Positions 48,199-56,050 of a stretch of 64,000 nt of DNA are shown here, piece after piece (position 1 is the first letter of the stretch; every line of letters starts with the position of its first letter). The stretch is from JAFGUB01 sp050305515 (GTDB taxonomy: Bacteria > Campylobacterota > Campylobacteria > Campylobacterales > Sulfurimonadaceae). A program made the translations under genes and the position numbers. The notes beneath the pieces are model-generated. The model searched no databases, was not told the DNA's origin, and saw only the letters and a program-made list of their open reading frames with translations. The stretch spans positions 1-64,000 of the forward strand of contig JBNLFL010000043.1 of NCBI GenBank assembly GCA_050305515.1, in the 5' to 3' direction.

Positions 48199-50966
48199 CC
48201 AACCTTTTCGTACTCAACCTTGAGTTGATGCGCAATTCCCAAAATACCGAGCGGATCGAGAACCATAATGATCTGTCCGTTCCCCAGCAACGCCGTTCCG
48301 CTGAAGAGAGGATGATGTTCCATGACGCCTTCAAGCGGTTTTTGAACCACATCAAGCTGGCCCAGCAGATCGTTGACAACGACGGCAAGCAGATTGCCTT
48401 TGATACTTAAAACGACGATTGGTAGCGACTTGTCCGCAAGCGGTTCTTCATCAAGCATACTTTTGATGAAAAGCAGCGGAATAACCTCTCCGCGAATATA
48501 AACGAACGGCTCATTATGAAGGTATTCGATCTGTTCTGCGTCGACCTTGACAATCTCGTTGACATTTTCCATCGGCAGGCCGTAGTGAATACCGCTCATC
48601 GTTACATGTAAGAGTGATGTCACCGCCAATGAAACCGGGATGGAGAGCGTAATCGTCGTGCCCTGATTCGGACGTGTGGCAATGGAGATGGAACCGCCAA
48701 AACCTTCAATGGATTTTCTGACAACGTCCATACCGACACCGCGTCCGCTGTATTCGCTGATAGCATCTGCGGTAGAGAGTCCCGGAAGCATGACCAGTTC
48801 CGCTTTTTCTTTGTCACTCATGGCGTCAATCTGATCCAGTGTCAGCAGCTCTTTTTCCAGCACTTTCTGCACAACGCGGTCTACATTGATGCCCGCACCG
48901 TCATCAATGATTTCAATGATGATTTTGTCAGACTGCGCATAGGCATTCAGACTGACGAGCCCCTCGTCACTTTTTCCTTTTTTCAGTCGTATGTCAGGTG
49001 TTTCAATACCATGATCGAGTGAATTTCGCATAATATGAATCATCGGATCTGCCAGCATCTCGATCATATTTTTATCGAGTTTTGTTTCACCTCCGTTCAT
49101 AATCAGCTTCACTTTTTTGCCAAGATTCTTAGAGATCTCTCGTACCAGTTTCGGATAACGGTCAAACACATACGAGATCGGCAGCATCCGCATCGACATG
49201 ATCAGATCCTGAAGCTGCTCGGAAAGACGGTTAATGAAGGTATATTTTTCCATAATCGCACGCTTGATCATCTCACCGTTCATCTGTAGAACACTGTCCG
49301 CCAGATACGGAAGCGAATTTTTGGCAACTAGAAGCTCTCCGACAATGTTCATCAGATGGTCAATGGACTCCTGCTCGATTTTCACGGTTTTTCCGATAAC
49401 CGTTTTGGTACTGCCCTTTTTATCCTCTTTGACGGCGTTACGTCGTGGCGTGACGATCGTCATCGCCGTTTCATCAGCAAGTACCTCTTCTAGTGTCTCA
49501 ACCGGCGATACTGCCGCAGGAACCGTTTCCATGACCGGTGCACCAACGGCGGGAGCTGTTTCTTCAACAACGCTCACCGCTTCTGCAATAGCAGCATCCG
49601 GCAGTGTCATGTCCAGCTCCTGAGCCAGCCATGCCATGGCATCGTCTTTACTCTGCAACTGCAGCATTTCAGGATACCAGGGTTGTACACGTTCAAGTAT
49701 CATTATGGCACGCATCAGGCCGTCTGGCTGATCACCAACGGTTTCAAGTGCGCGGTACTGCTGCTGGAGAATATTTTTGAGACTCTCCTTCATCGCTTCA
49801 TCAGCCTTGCGTGTTTTGAGCGTTTTTGGGGCTTCCGGAATTGCCGGAGCTGTTTCAGGTTCTTTTGCTTGCGGAAGGTTTTCTTCACTTAAAAGTGCAT
49901 CGGTGCCATTGTACTGATACCGGTTTCCCGCATCGAGTGATGCGAAAAATCCACCCAGTTTTGGCAGATCCGCATCAGCAATGGCATCAAGTATCTCACT
50001 CAGACGTACAAGCTGATGGTACTGAATTGTCTCATTGCCAATCAGTGGGAGTACCTTTTCAATAGCCGAGCGGATTGTTCCGCGATCAGGGCTTACATGT
50101 AATTCACGGAGTACATCCAGCTGATGGCCCTCTTCTCCTTCGCTAACCTCAAGGAGGGTTGTAACATCAAGCGGCTCGATCTGAAGCTCATCCATAAAGT
50201 TGAACAGTGCATCTTCAATTTCGCTGAAAAGCCCGAAAACAAAAGCGGTAATCTGCGTCTGTAGTGTCAATCCCTCCGAATCATCCATACCGCTCAGAAT
50301 CGATTTGGCACTGTTTTCACTCATACATGTATGAATGCCTATGACCTGATCTCCCAAAAGCGAGAGGGTGTAGACAGGATCATTGCCATAAACCATACAG
50401 GAATCATCGACATCAAAAGAGATCGCATAAAGCTGCTCTGTATCACACGCTTCCTGCGTGAATGCTTCCAGTTTGAATGGCAGAGGCCGCGGCTGATTTT
50501 TCATAAATGGCATCGGCATATTGATAACCGTGTCCAGTTCCGAAATCGGGGCAAAGGGAACACTCCATTGCGCTTTAATCTCATCCGTTTTTCCCATCTC
50601 GGCATTGAGCTTGGAAATAATGATATCAAGACGCCGTGAATCGGCATCTACAATCTCTTCACTCTCTTCAGCCGCTTCAATCAGATTGACGACCTCATCG
50701 AATGCGTCATAAAGTGCTTCCGTCATGGAGTCACGATACTCCAGTTTCCCTCCGCGGAGCATGTCAAGAAGGTCTTCCGCGTGATGGGTAATCTCCTTGA
50801 CTGACTCAAAACCGACAATACCTGATCCACCTTTTAGTGTGTGGGCGGCCCTGAAAACGGCATTGAGCAGTTCCGGGTCATCCGAACCGATATTTTCAAG
50901 ATTTTGATCAATAAAGCCGAGGTTTTCACGCGCTTCTTGTAAAAACTGTTCCAGCAAAGGGTTCAT
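48195..50966 (-). CDS. cheA: chemotaxis histidine kinase CheA, long form
   Basis: 923 residues. P1 Hpt domain with FRAAHTLKGGSGIVGF (His about 42). A region of roughly 400 residues (about 130-530) replaces the normal short P2 and contains no motif I recognise. P3 dimerisation begins at IEQESIDHLMNIVGELL. P4 ATPase has MIHIMRNSLDHGIE (N box), DDGAGINVDRV (G1) and YSGRGVGMDVVRKSIEGFGG (G2). The C-terminal P5 CheW-like domain has HVTMSGIHYGLPMENVNEIV. Two perfect palindromes lie inside (48602, 50093). It is the central kinase of this operon. Confidence 0.93.
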   Translation of the reverse strand: MNPLLEQFLQEARENLGFIDQNLENIGSDDPELLNAVFRAAHTLKGGSGIVGFESVKEITHHAEDLLDMLRGGKLEYRDSMTEALYDAFDEVVNLIEAAEESEEIVDADSRRLDIIISKLNAEMGKTDEIKAQWSVPFAPISELDTVINMPMPFMKNQPRPLPFKLEAFTQEACDTEQLYAISFDVDDSCMVYGNDPVYTLSLLGDQVIGIHTCMSENSAKSILSGMDDSEGLTLQTQITAFVFGLFSEIEDALFNFMDELQIEPLDVTTLLEVSEGEEGHQLDVLRELHVSPDRGTIRSAIEKVLPLIGNETIQYHQLVRLSEILDAIADADLPKLGGFFASLDAGNRYQYNGTDALLSEENLPQAKEPETAPAIPEAPKTLKTRKADEAMKESLKNILQQQYRALETVGDQPDGLMRAIMILERVQPWYPEMLQLQSKDDAMAWLAQELDMTLPDAAIAEAVSVVEETAPAVGAPVMETVPAAVSPVETLEEVLADETAMTIVTPRRNAVKEDKKGSTKTVIGKTVKIEQESIDHLMNIVGELLVAKNSLPYLADSVLQMNGEMIKRAIMEKYTFINRLSEQLQDLIMSMRMLPISYVFDRYPKLVREISKNLGKKVKLIMNGGETKLDKNMIEMLADPMIHIMRNSLDHGIETPDIRLKKGKSDEGLVSLNAYAQSDKIIIEIIDDGAGINVDRVVQKVLEKELLTLDQIDAMSDKEKAELVMLPGLSTADAISEYSGRGVGMDVVRKSIEGFGGSISIATRPNQGTTITLSIPVSLAVTSLLHVTMSGIHYGLPMENVNEIVKVDAEQIEYLHNEPFVYIRGEVIPLLFIKSMLDEEPLADKSLPIVVLSIKGNLLAVVVNDLLGQLDVVQKPLEGVMEHHPLFSGTALLGNGQIIMVLDPLGILGIAHQLKVEYEKVG
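48602..48611. repeat. iterated palindrome TTACATGTAA
   Basis: Perfect copy in cheA near the start of the CheW-like domain, read on the minus strand as L-H-V. Confidence 0.9.
50093..50102. repeat. iterated palindrome TTACATGTAA
   Basis: Perfect copy in the long middle region of cheA, read as L-H-V. A related symmetric variant, TCATACATGTATGA, is at 50321-50334. Confidence 0.9.
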
Positions 50967-50975
50967 AATATCTCC

Positions 50976-51341
50976 TTAGGAATGCACCAGTATGTCGATG
51001 TACGATTTAAGCTGATCCGGTTTGATCGGCTTGGTTTCAAAAAGGTTGGCGCCTACCTTATAGGCTTCGATCTTGTCGATATCCTGCGCTTGGGTGGTAA
51101 TCATAATCACCGGAGTCAACGCATAAACAGGCTGTTTACGCAACTCTGTAATAAACGAATAGCCATCCATCACCGGCATGTTGACATCCACCAGGTAGAG
51201 ATCAATTCCGCCATCGAGCGAACGCTCCAGCGCTTCCATACCGTTTTCCGCTTCTACCACTTCTATACCGGATTCTCTGAGAATCGCACCGTGATAGCTT
51301 CTTACTGTTTTTGAGTCATCTACGACCATTACCGTTGCCAT
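50976..51341 (-). CDS. CheY-like response regulator
   Basis: 121 residues, a single receiver domain: MVVDDSKTVRSYHGAIL (acidic pocket), IDLYLVDVNMPVMDGYSF (phospho-Asp), VIMITTQAQD (Thr switch) and FETKPIKPDQLKSYI (Lys). Preceded by GAGAGGATGA. Nine bases upstream of cheA. One of two stand-alone receivers in this operon; which of them binds the flagellar switch, if either, is not clear. Confidence 0.9.
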   Translation of the reverse strand: MATVMVVDDSKTVRSYHGAILRESGIEVVEAENGMEALERSLDGGIDLYLVDVNMPVMDGYSFITELRKQPVYALTPVIMITTQAQDIDKIEAYKVGANLFETKPIKPDQLKSYIDILVHS

Positions 51342-51351
51342 TCATCCTCTC

Positions 51352-51756
51352 CTAAAAAAACTCTACGGCATCGTCATCATTCTCATGATTGACGTTGCCT
51401 GAAAACGCCTGGCGTTTCTCTTTAGCACGTTCGAGGGCACTTCCGAGTCTGCTTTGGAGTATTTCCATACTGCTGACTGCGATTTTTTCATCTTCCCGAA
51501 ACGCGTGACTGAACTGCAAGATACTTTTCTGTACGCTCTCAATCGCTTCGATAGTTGCCGTAAGCTGCTGCGCGATGATATCCTGATACTGTAGTGCTTC
51601 TGCAACCGAATCATCAATTTCTATCCCTTGAGCCTCGAGAAAATTCGAAAGGTTGAGTAACGACTTCCTGGAGAGTTCAATTGTATCTTCCTCGACGAGT
51701 TTGACATGTTCCAGAAGTGCTTCAACCGATTGCAACAGCTTCATTGTATCATCCAT
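51352..51756 (-). CDS. CheZ-like CheY-P phosphatase
   Basis: 134 residues, mainly a long helical hairpin. The segment EALQYQDIIAQQLTATIEAI corresponds to the CheZ helix that carries the catalytic Gln (E. coli FQDLTGQ), and the tail DDDAVEFF resembles the CheZ CheY-binding peptide. Remote CheZ proteins of this type are known in Campylobacterota. The ATG at 51756 shares a base with the stop of the receiver gene (TGATG); the longer frame into that gene is rejected. Confidence 0.75.
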   Translation of the reverse strand: MDDTMKLLQSVEALLEHVKLVEEDTIELSRKSLLNLSNFLEAQGIEIDDSVAEALQYQDIIAQQLTATIEAIESVQKSILQFSHAFREDEKIAVSSMEILQSRLGSALERAKEKRQAFSGNVNHENDDDAVEFF

Positions 51757-52133
51757 CACGAAGGAAGGCGAAGCACCCGGGTGATCGCCTGTTTGAGCTG
51801 TGACGGATTGAAAGGCTTCACAATCCACCCGGTAAGCCCGAGCGCTTTCCCCTGTTGCTTCATCTCCGCTTTTGTTTCCGTTGTCAGCATCAGCGTCGGG
51901 GTTCTTGCCGCACCGGGTATCTTGCGCAGCTCCTGTAAAAATTCAAATCCGTTCATGTTGGGCATGTTCAGGTCCGTAATGATCAGATCCGGTTTTGCCG
52001 TACCGCTTTGAATTTCGCTGAGTGCCACCCGGGCATCAAGATATTGCTTCACCTCAATAGGCATGGAGTTGGTGACCATACGTGTTGAAGCGAGCGCCGT
52101 TTCGCTGTCGTCAATAAAAATTACCATTGGCAT
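51756..52133 (-). CDS. CheY-like response regulator
   Basis: 125 residues, single receiver: VIFIDDSETALASTRMV (acidic pair), DLIITDLNMPNMNGFEF (phospho-Asp), TLMLTTETKAEM (Thr) and GWIVKPFNPSQLKQAI (Lys). Closely followed by the CheZ-like gene, with which it is translationally coupled, suggesting this receiver is the phosphatase's substrate. Confidence 0.9.
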   Translation of the reverse strand: MPMVIFIDDSETALASTRMVTNSMPIEVKQYLDARVALSEIQSGTAKPDLIITDLNMPNMNGFEFLQELRKIPGAARTPTLMLTTETKAEMKQQGKALGLTGWIVKPFNPSQLKQAITRVLRLPS

Positions 52134-52144
52134 TGTTGTCTCTC

Positions 52145-52972
52145 CTATTTTTGATAAACTAAAGTTGTTTCGATTTTTTTTGCATTGTAGATGGATACGA
52201 TACGGCTCATATATTCGGCATGGCCGAGCAGTACGTAACCTCCGGGGTTCAGCATGTCATAAAAAGTCATGGCAACCTCTTTTCTGCTTGCATCATCAAA
52301 ATATATCAACATATTCCGGGAAAAAATGATGTCGAACTTTCCCAGTTTTCGCATTTCATTGCGGTCAAATACATTGGCCACATTAAAATCCACAACCCCG
52401 ATAAGCTCATCTACCAGTTCAAATCCCGTTCCCTTTTTTCGGAACCACTGTGCAAGTACGTTTTTCGGAATGGCATGAACCGACCGACTGGTAAACTCTC
52501 CTTTTTTAGCCTTGTTGATGACTGTCGAGTCGATATCGATACCGACCACTTCGATATCACGCTCTTCAACAATCCGCCCCTCTTCGAGAATATGCAAAAT
52601 AATCGAATAAGGTTCTTCTCCGGTTGAACACGGGGCGGAAAGAATGCGCAGCGGTACACCCTTCGGTCGGCTTCGATTGAGTTCCGGAAGCAAGTTGTTG
52701 GCTAAAACTTCAAACTGGTTTACTTCACGGTAAAAGTAGGTTTCATTGACCGTCATCCCATTCATCAGTTCCTGAAATTCACTGCCGTCCTTGTCTTCAA
52801 AACGGAGTTTGTAAAAATACTTTCTGAAGCTGTCCGCATTGATCTTATGACACCGGTCATTGACAAATTTTGCCAGTTTTTCATAATGTTTTTCTTCTTC
52901 AAGAAAAATTCCGCTTTTCCGGTAGATAAATTCGCTGAGTTTAACAAAGTTCTCTTTTGAAAGCAGATACAT
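52145..52972 (-). CDS. cheR: chemotaxis methyltransferase CheR
   Basis: 275 residues. N-terminal CheR helical domain (FVKLSEFIYRKSGIFLEEEK), then the SAM domain with LRILSAPCSTGEEPYSIILH (motif I), VEVVGIDIDSTVINKAKKGE and FDIIFSRNMLIYFDDASR (the usual FCRNVLIYF block). It methylates receptor glutamates, with SAM as donor. Its stop is eleven bases from the CheY gene downstream; the HEAT gene upstream ends three bases before it. Confidence 0.93.
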   Translation of the reverse strand: MYLLSKENFVKLSEFIYRKSGIFLEEEKHYEKLAKFVNDRCHKINADSFRKYFYKLRFEDKDGSEFQELMNGMTVNETYFYREVNQFEVLANNLLPELNRSRPKGVPLRILSAPCSTGEEPYSIILHILEEGRIVEERDIEVVGIDIDSTVINKAKKGEFTSRSVHAIPKNVLAQWFRKKGTGFELVDELIGVVDFNVANVFDRNEMRKLGKFDIIFSRNMLIYFDDASRKEVAMTFYDMLNPGGYVLLGHAEYMSRIVSIYNAKKIETTLVYQK

Positions 52973-52975
52973 GGC

Positions 52976-53599
52976 TTAGCCCCGAATCATTCGTATCGCA
53001 TTGTCAACACCAAATTCTACGTAAGGATCGTGATTGAAATGTACCTTGAGCGATTCAAGTAACGGGATATCTTCGGGTTCACCGATTTCGGCCATGTAGT
53101 CAACTGCCGTCATCGCAACATTCACGTCGGATTCCCCCTCAAGAAGCTCTACGAGCATATCACGCGATTCAGGGAAATTGACATCACCAAGAACGTTAAT
53201 GGCAAAAATACGCAGATCCCTATCATCTCCGATAAGAAACTTGACAATGTAATACTTGATCGCTTCACCGTAATCCTGTAAAACAGCGATTGCCAGATTA
53301 CGAATATAGGCATTATGGAGTTTGAGCAGTTCCATCACCGCTTCGATCGGTGCCTCGTCCGGATCCATCAGTGAGAGCGCGGAAGCAGCTTCTGCATCAA
53401 TCGCTTTACCGGTTGAAATATCTGAAAGTATCTCCACAAGGTAATCGCCGCCACCCTCGAATTTCACCATTTCATCGATAGCGTATTTACGATCTTCAAA
53501 ATTTTCGTGCACTTTAAAATAGTCAATTGCTTCTTTAAGGGTGTTAAATTCCGGAAAGGCAGTAACTTCCTGTACTTTATGTTTTCTTACCAGTGCCAT
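52976..53599 (-). CDS. HEAT-repeat protein of the chemosensory operon
   Basis: 207 residues of HEAT/PBS-lyase-type helical repeats: for example AIAVLQDYGEAIKYYIVKFL, DLRIFAINVLGDVNFPESRD and VNVAMTAVDYMAEIGEPEDI. Such proteins occur in some alternative chemosensory operons and act as protein-binding scaffolds. It sits between cheB and cheR, so it may tune adaptation. No enzymatic motif. Confidence 0.8.
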   Translation of the reverse strand: MALVRKHKVQEVTAFPEFNTLKEAIDYFKVHENFEDRKYAIDEMVKFEGGGDYLVEILSDISTGKAIDAEAASALSLMDPDEAPIEAVMELLKLHNAYIRNLAIAVLQDYGEAIKYYIVKFLIGDDRDLRIFAINVLGDVNFPESRDMLVELLEGESDVNVAMTAVDYMAEIGEPEDIPLLESLKVHFNHDPYVEFGVDNAIRMIRG

Positions 53600-53613
53600 T
53601 ACCGCTCCTCATC

Positions 53614-54678
53614 CTACTTTAAAGTCACTAATTTGCTGACGATCTGCTGAAAGTCAAGCTGTTCCATAACGCCGCCCCGGTCATACGCCTCCTTTGGCAT
53701 ACCATAGACTGTCGCAGTTGCTTCGCTTTCGCCAATGGTATAGCCGCCCTCTTTTTTTATCGCGACCATACCATCCGCACCATCATCACCTATCCCCGTC
53801 AGAATCACGGCTACGATATTTCGTCCTCCGAATACTTTCAGGGCACTGAAATACATCTCGTCAACACTTGGCTGGAAAAATCGGCCGTTGTCATTTTTCT
53901 CTTCCCGTATCACATACTTGCCGGATACTTTTTTTGCAAAATGCATGTGGACGCCGCCGCGGGCAACATAGATATTTCCGGGAAGAAGTTCCATATTGTG
54001 CGCGGATTCATGCACCGGTAACGCACTGACACGATCCAGACGCTCCGCAAATGCCCTGGTAAACTTTTCCGGCATATGCTGTACCACGCATACAGGATAC
54101 GTATACGTAACCGGAAGTGAAGCACATATCTGTTCAATCAGCCCCGGTCCACCGGTCGAAGAACCGATAAGCAGAATGTTCCTGATCTCTTTACTCTGTA
54201 GCGGAACCTCCGGTGCGGCACGTTCAAGGCTCCGCATCGGGTGTTCATGCAGTTGCGGATTGCGTCGCATTCGCTCAAGACGGCGTTTTGGGATGTGGCT
54301 GAGATGCTGTAGCTTTTCAAGAATATCTTCACGGTTTTCACGTTTACCGACATTCATCGTACCGGGTTTGGCAATGTAATCAAGCGCACCGAGTTCCAGC
54401 GCTTCAATCGTCGTAGAAGCATCTTCCGATGTGAGCGAGCTGACCATCAGGATGGGTGTCGGATTGATCTGCATAATTTTCTTAACCGCAGTCAAGCCAT
54501 CCATAACGGGCATATTGACATCCATCGTGATCACATCGTAGTTATTATGACGCAGCAACTCAACCGCTTCAAGACCATTTTTTGCCACGTCAACATCATA
54601 ATCAAGAATCCCGATCATCTCTTTAAGTTGCTTGCGTACCAGTGCCGAATCATCAACAATCAATACTCTCTTACTCAA
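53614..54678 (-). CDS. cheB: chemotaxis methylesterase CheB
   Basis: 354 residues: receiver domain (RVLIVDDSALVRKQLKEMIG, VITMDVNMPVMDGL, DYIAKPG), linker, and the methylesterase domain with LLIGSSTGGPGLIEQI (nucleophile Ser), VCVVQHMPEKFTRAFAERLD (His) and LTGIGDDGADGM (Asp). It demethylates or deamidates receptors after phosphorylation by CheA. Its ATG overlaps the stop of the triple-CheW gene. Confidence 0.95.
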   Translation of the reverse strand: MSKRVLIVDDSALVRKQLKEMIGILDYDVDVAKNGLEAVELLRHNNYDVITMDVNMPVMDGLTAVKKIMQINPTPILMVSSLTSEDASTTIEALELGALDYIAKPGTMNVGKRENREDILEKLQHLSHIPKRRLERMRRNPQLHEHPMRSLERAAPEVPLQSKEIRNILLIGSSTGGPGLIEQICASLPVTYTYPVCVVQHMPEKFTRAFAERLDRVSALPVHESAHNMELLPGNIYVARGGVHMHFAKKVSGKYVIREEKNDNGRFFQPSVDEMYFSALKVFGGRNIVAVILTGIGDDGADGMVAIKKEGGYTIGESEATATVYGMPKEAYDRGGVMEQLDFQQIVSKLVTLK

Positions 54679-56048
54679 GCAGCTTCCTTACCATAGGAGA
54701 GTTGGTGAATGTCAAAAAGCAGTGCCATTCGGGTACCGCTTGCGAGATACAGTACATGTGAAAAATAGTCGCTTTGCTCTTTTTCTTCCCTGATTTCCGA
54801 ATGTGAAATCACCATGACATCACTCACGCTATCGACGTAAAATCCGAGACGATGGCCCTGCATCTGACAGACAATGATCTTTTTGTCCGTCGCTGATTCC
54901 ATCACTTTGCCAAGCCAGTCGTAAATGGAAACAATCGTGACGACTTGTCCACGAATGTTGATGACACCCTTAACCAATGGCGGCGCATCCACAAATGGCG
55001 TAACCGGTACCGAATCAATAATTTCAACGACATCCGCAATGTCAATGGCATACTCTTCTTTGCCAAGTCTGAAAATCACAACTTCTATTGCGATATTTTT
55101 TTCATTCGAATCATTCTGGCGAAGCTGCATGGACGCATCTTCAAGCTCTTTTTCCGGAAGCAGCTGGGCAATAACTTCTTCCCCGACGACAGAAATCAAC
55201 TGTTTGGGATCGCGGATGACTCCGCTGATTTTCTGATCCTGAAAATTGGACGGAAGCAGATCGATCTTTTCGATATCAACTTCTCTGATATCAAGAATCT
55301 GATCCACCACCAAGCCCAAAAGACGGCTACCGTTTTCCACAACCAGAATTCTGTTTTTGTCACTGATGGCATCGTCAAATCCGAAAAAACGGCGCAAATC
55401 TGCAACAAACAGAAGCTGATCGCGCAGTGAGATCAGGCCCAGCATTTCACTGCGGCTGCCTGCAATCTCGGTAAAACTTTCAGGCATCGCTATGATCTCT
55501 CTCAACTGATCGATATTAACGGCATACTGTTCATCACCCATCTGTACAAAGAGATAGCGTTCGGTATTTTCTGACTTTCGGGTCTCCTGTGTGCGATTCG
55601 CATGAGAGTCTTTAATTTCCATTGCATTGAGCTGTTTTAATACCACCTGACGCAGCAGTAACTCAATATCCAGAATCTGGATAATATCATCATGATGTTT
55701 GTAGAGTGCCATAACCGCGTCATCGACAACATCGATATATTCAATATTGCGTTCATCGATCAGTACGGTATCGGAGATTTCCGATACCAAAAGTGCATTG
55801 CAACTCCCATCAAGTGTCAAAAGACGGCTGGATTCATCTCCGGAATCAACCTTATGCACTCCAAGAAGCATCTGCAGATCATACACGGTTACGATATTGC
55901 CGCTTACGGCACTGAGTCCCCGAATCATAGGTGATGACAGGACAACCGGAGTCAGATCGGGAACACGCAAAATCTGATCAATTCGGGATGTATCGATACC
56001 GTAGCCGATACTTCCGTCTTTAATGATCAGTATCTCTTCGATACCCAT
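54675..56048 (-). CDS. triple CheW-domain coupling protein
   Basis: 457 residues made of three CheW domains: 1-135 (IIKDGSIGYGIDTSRIDQIL), about 163-300 (YLFVQMGDEQYAVNIDQLRE, GLISLRDQLLFVADLRRFFG) and about 318-450 (VVIFRLGKEEYAIDIADVVE, GVINIRGQVVTIVSIYDWLG). A single polypeptide could link several receptor or CheA partners in the array. It follows the receptor gene after two bases. Confidence 0.9.
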   Translation of the reverse strand: MGIEEILIIKDGSIGYGIDTSRIDQILRVPDLTPVVLSSPMIRGLSAVSGNIVTVYDLQMLLGVHKVDSGDESSRLLTLDGSCNALLVSEISDTVLIDERNIEYIDVVDDAVMALYKHHDDIIQILDIELLLRQVVLKQLNAMEIKDSHANRTQETRKSENTERYLFVQMGDEQYAVNIDQLREIIAMPESFTEIAGSRSEMLGLISLRDQLLFVADLRRFFGFDDAISDKNRILVVENGSRLLGLVVDQILDIREVDIEKIDLLPSNFQDQKISGVIRDPKQLISVVGEEVIAQLLPEKELEDASMQLRQNDSNEKNIAIEVVIFRLGKEEYAIDIADVVEIIDSVPVTPFVDAPPLVKGVINIRGQVVTIVSIYDWLGKVMESATDKKIIVCQMQGHRLGFYVDSVSDVMVISHSEIREEKEQSDYFSHVLYLASGTRMALLFDIHQLSYGKEAA

Positions 56049-56050
56049 TG

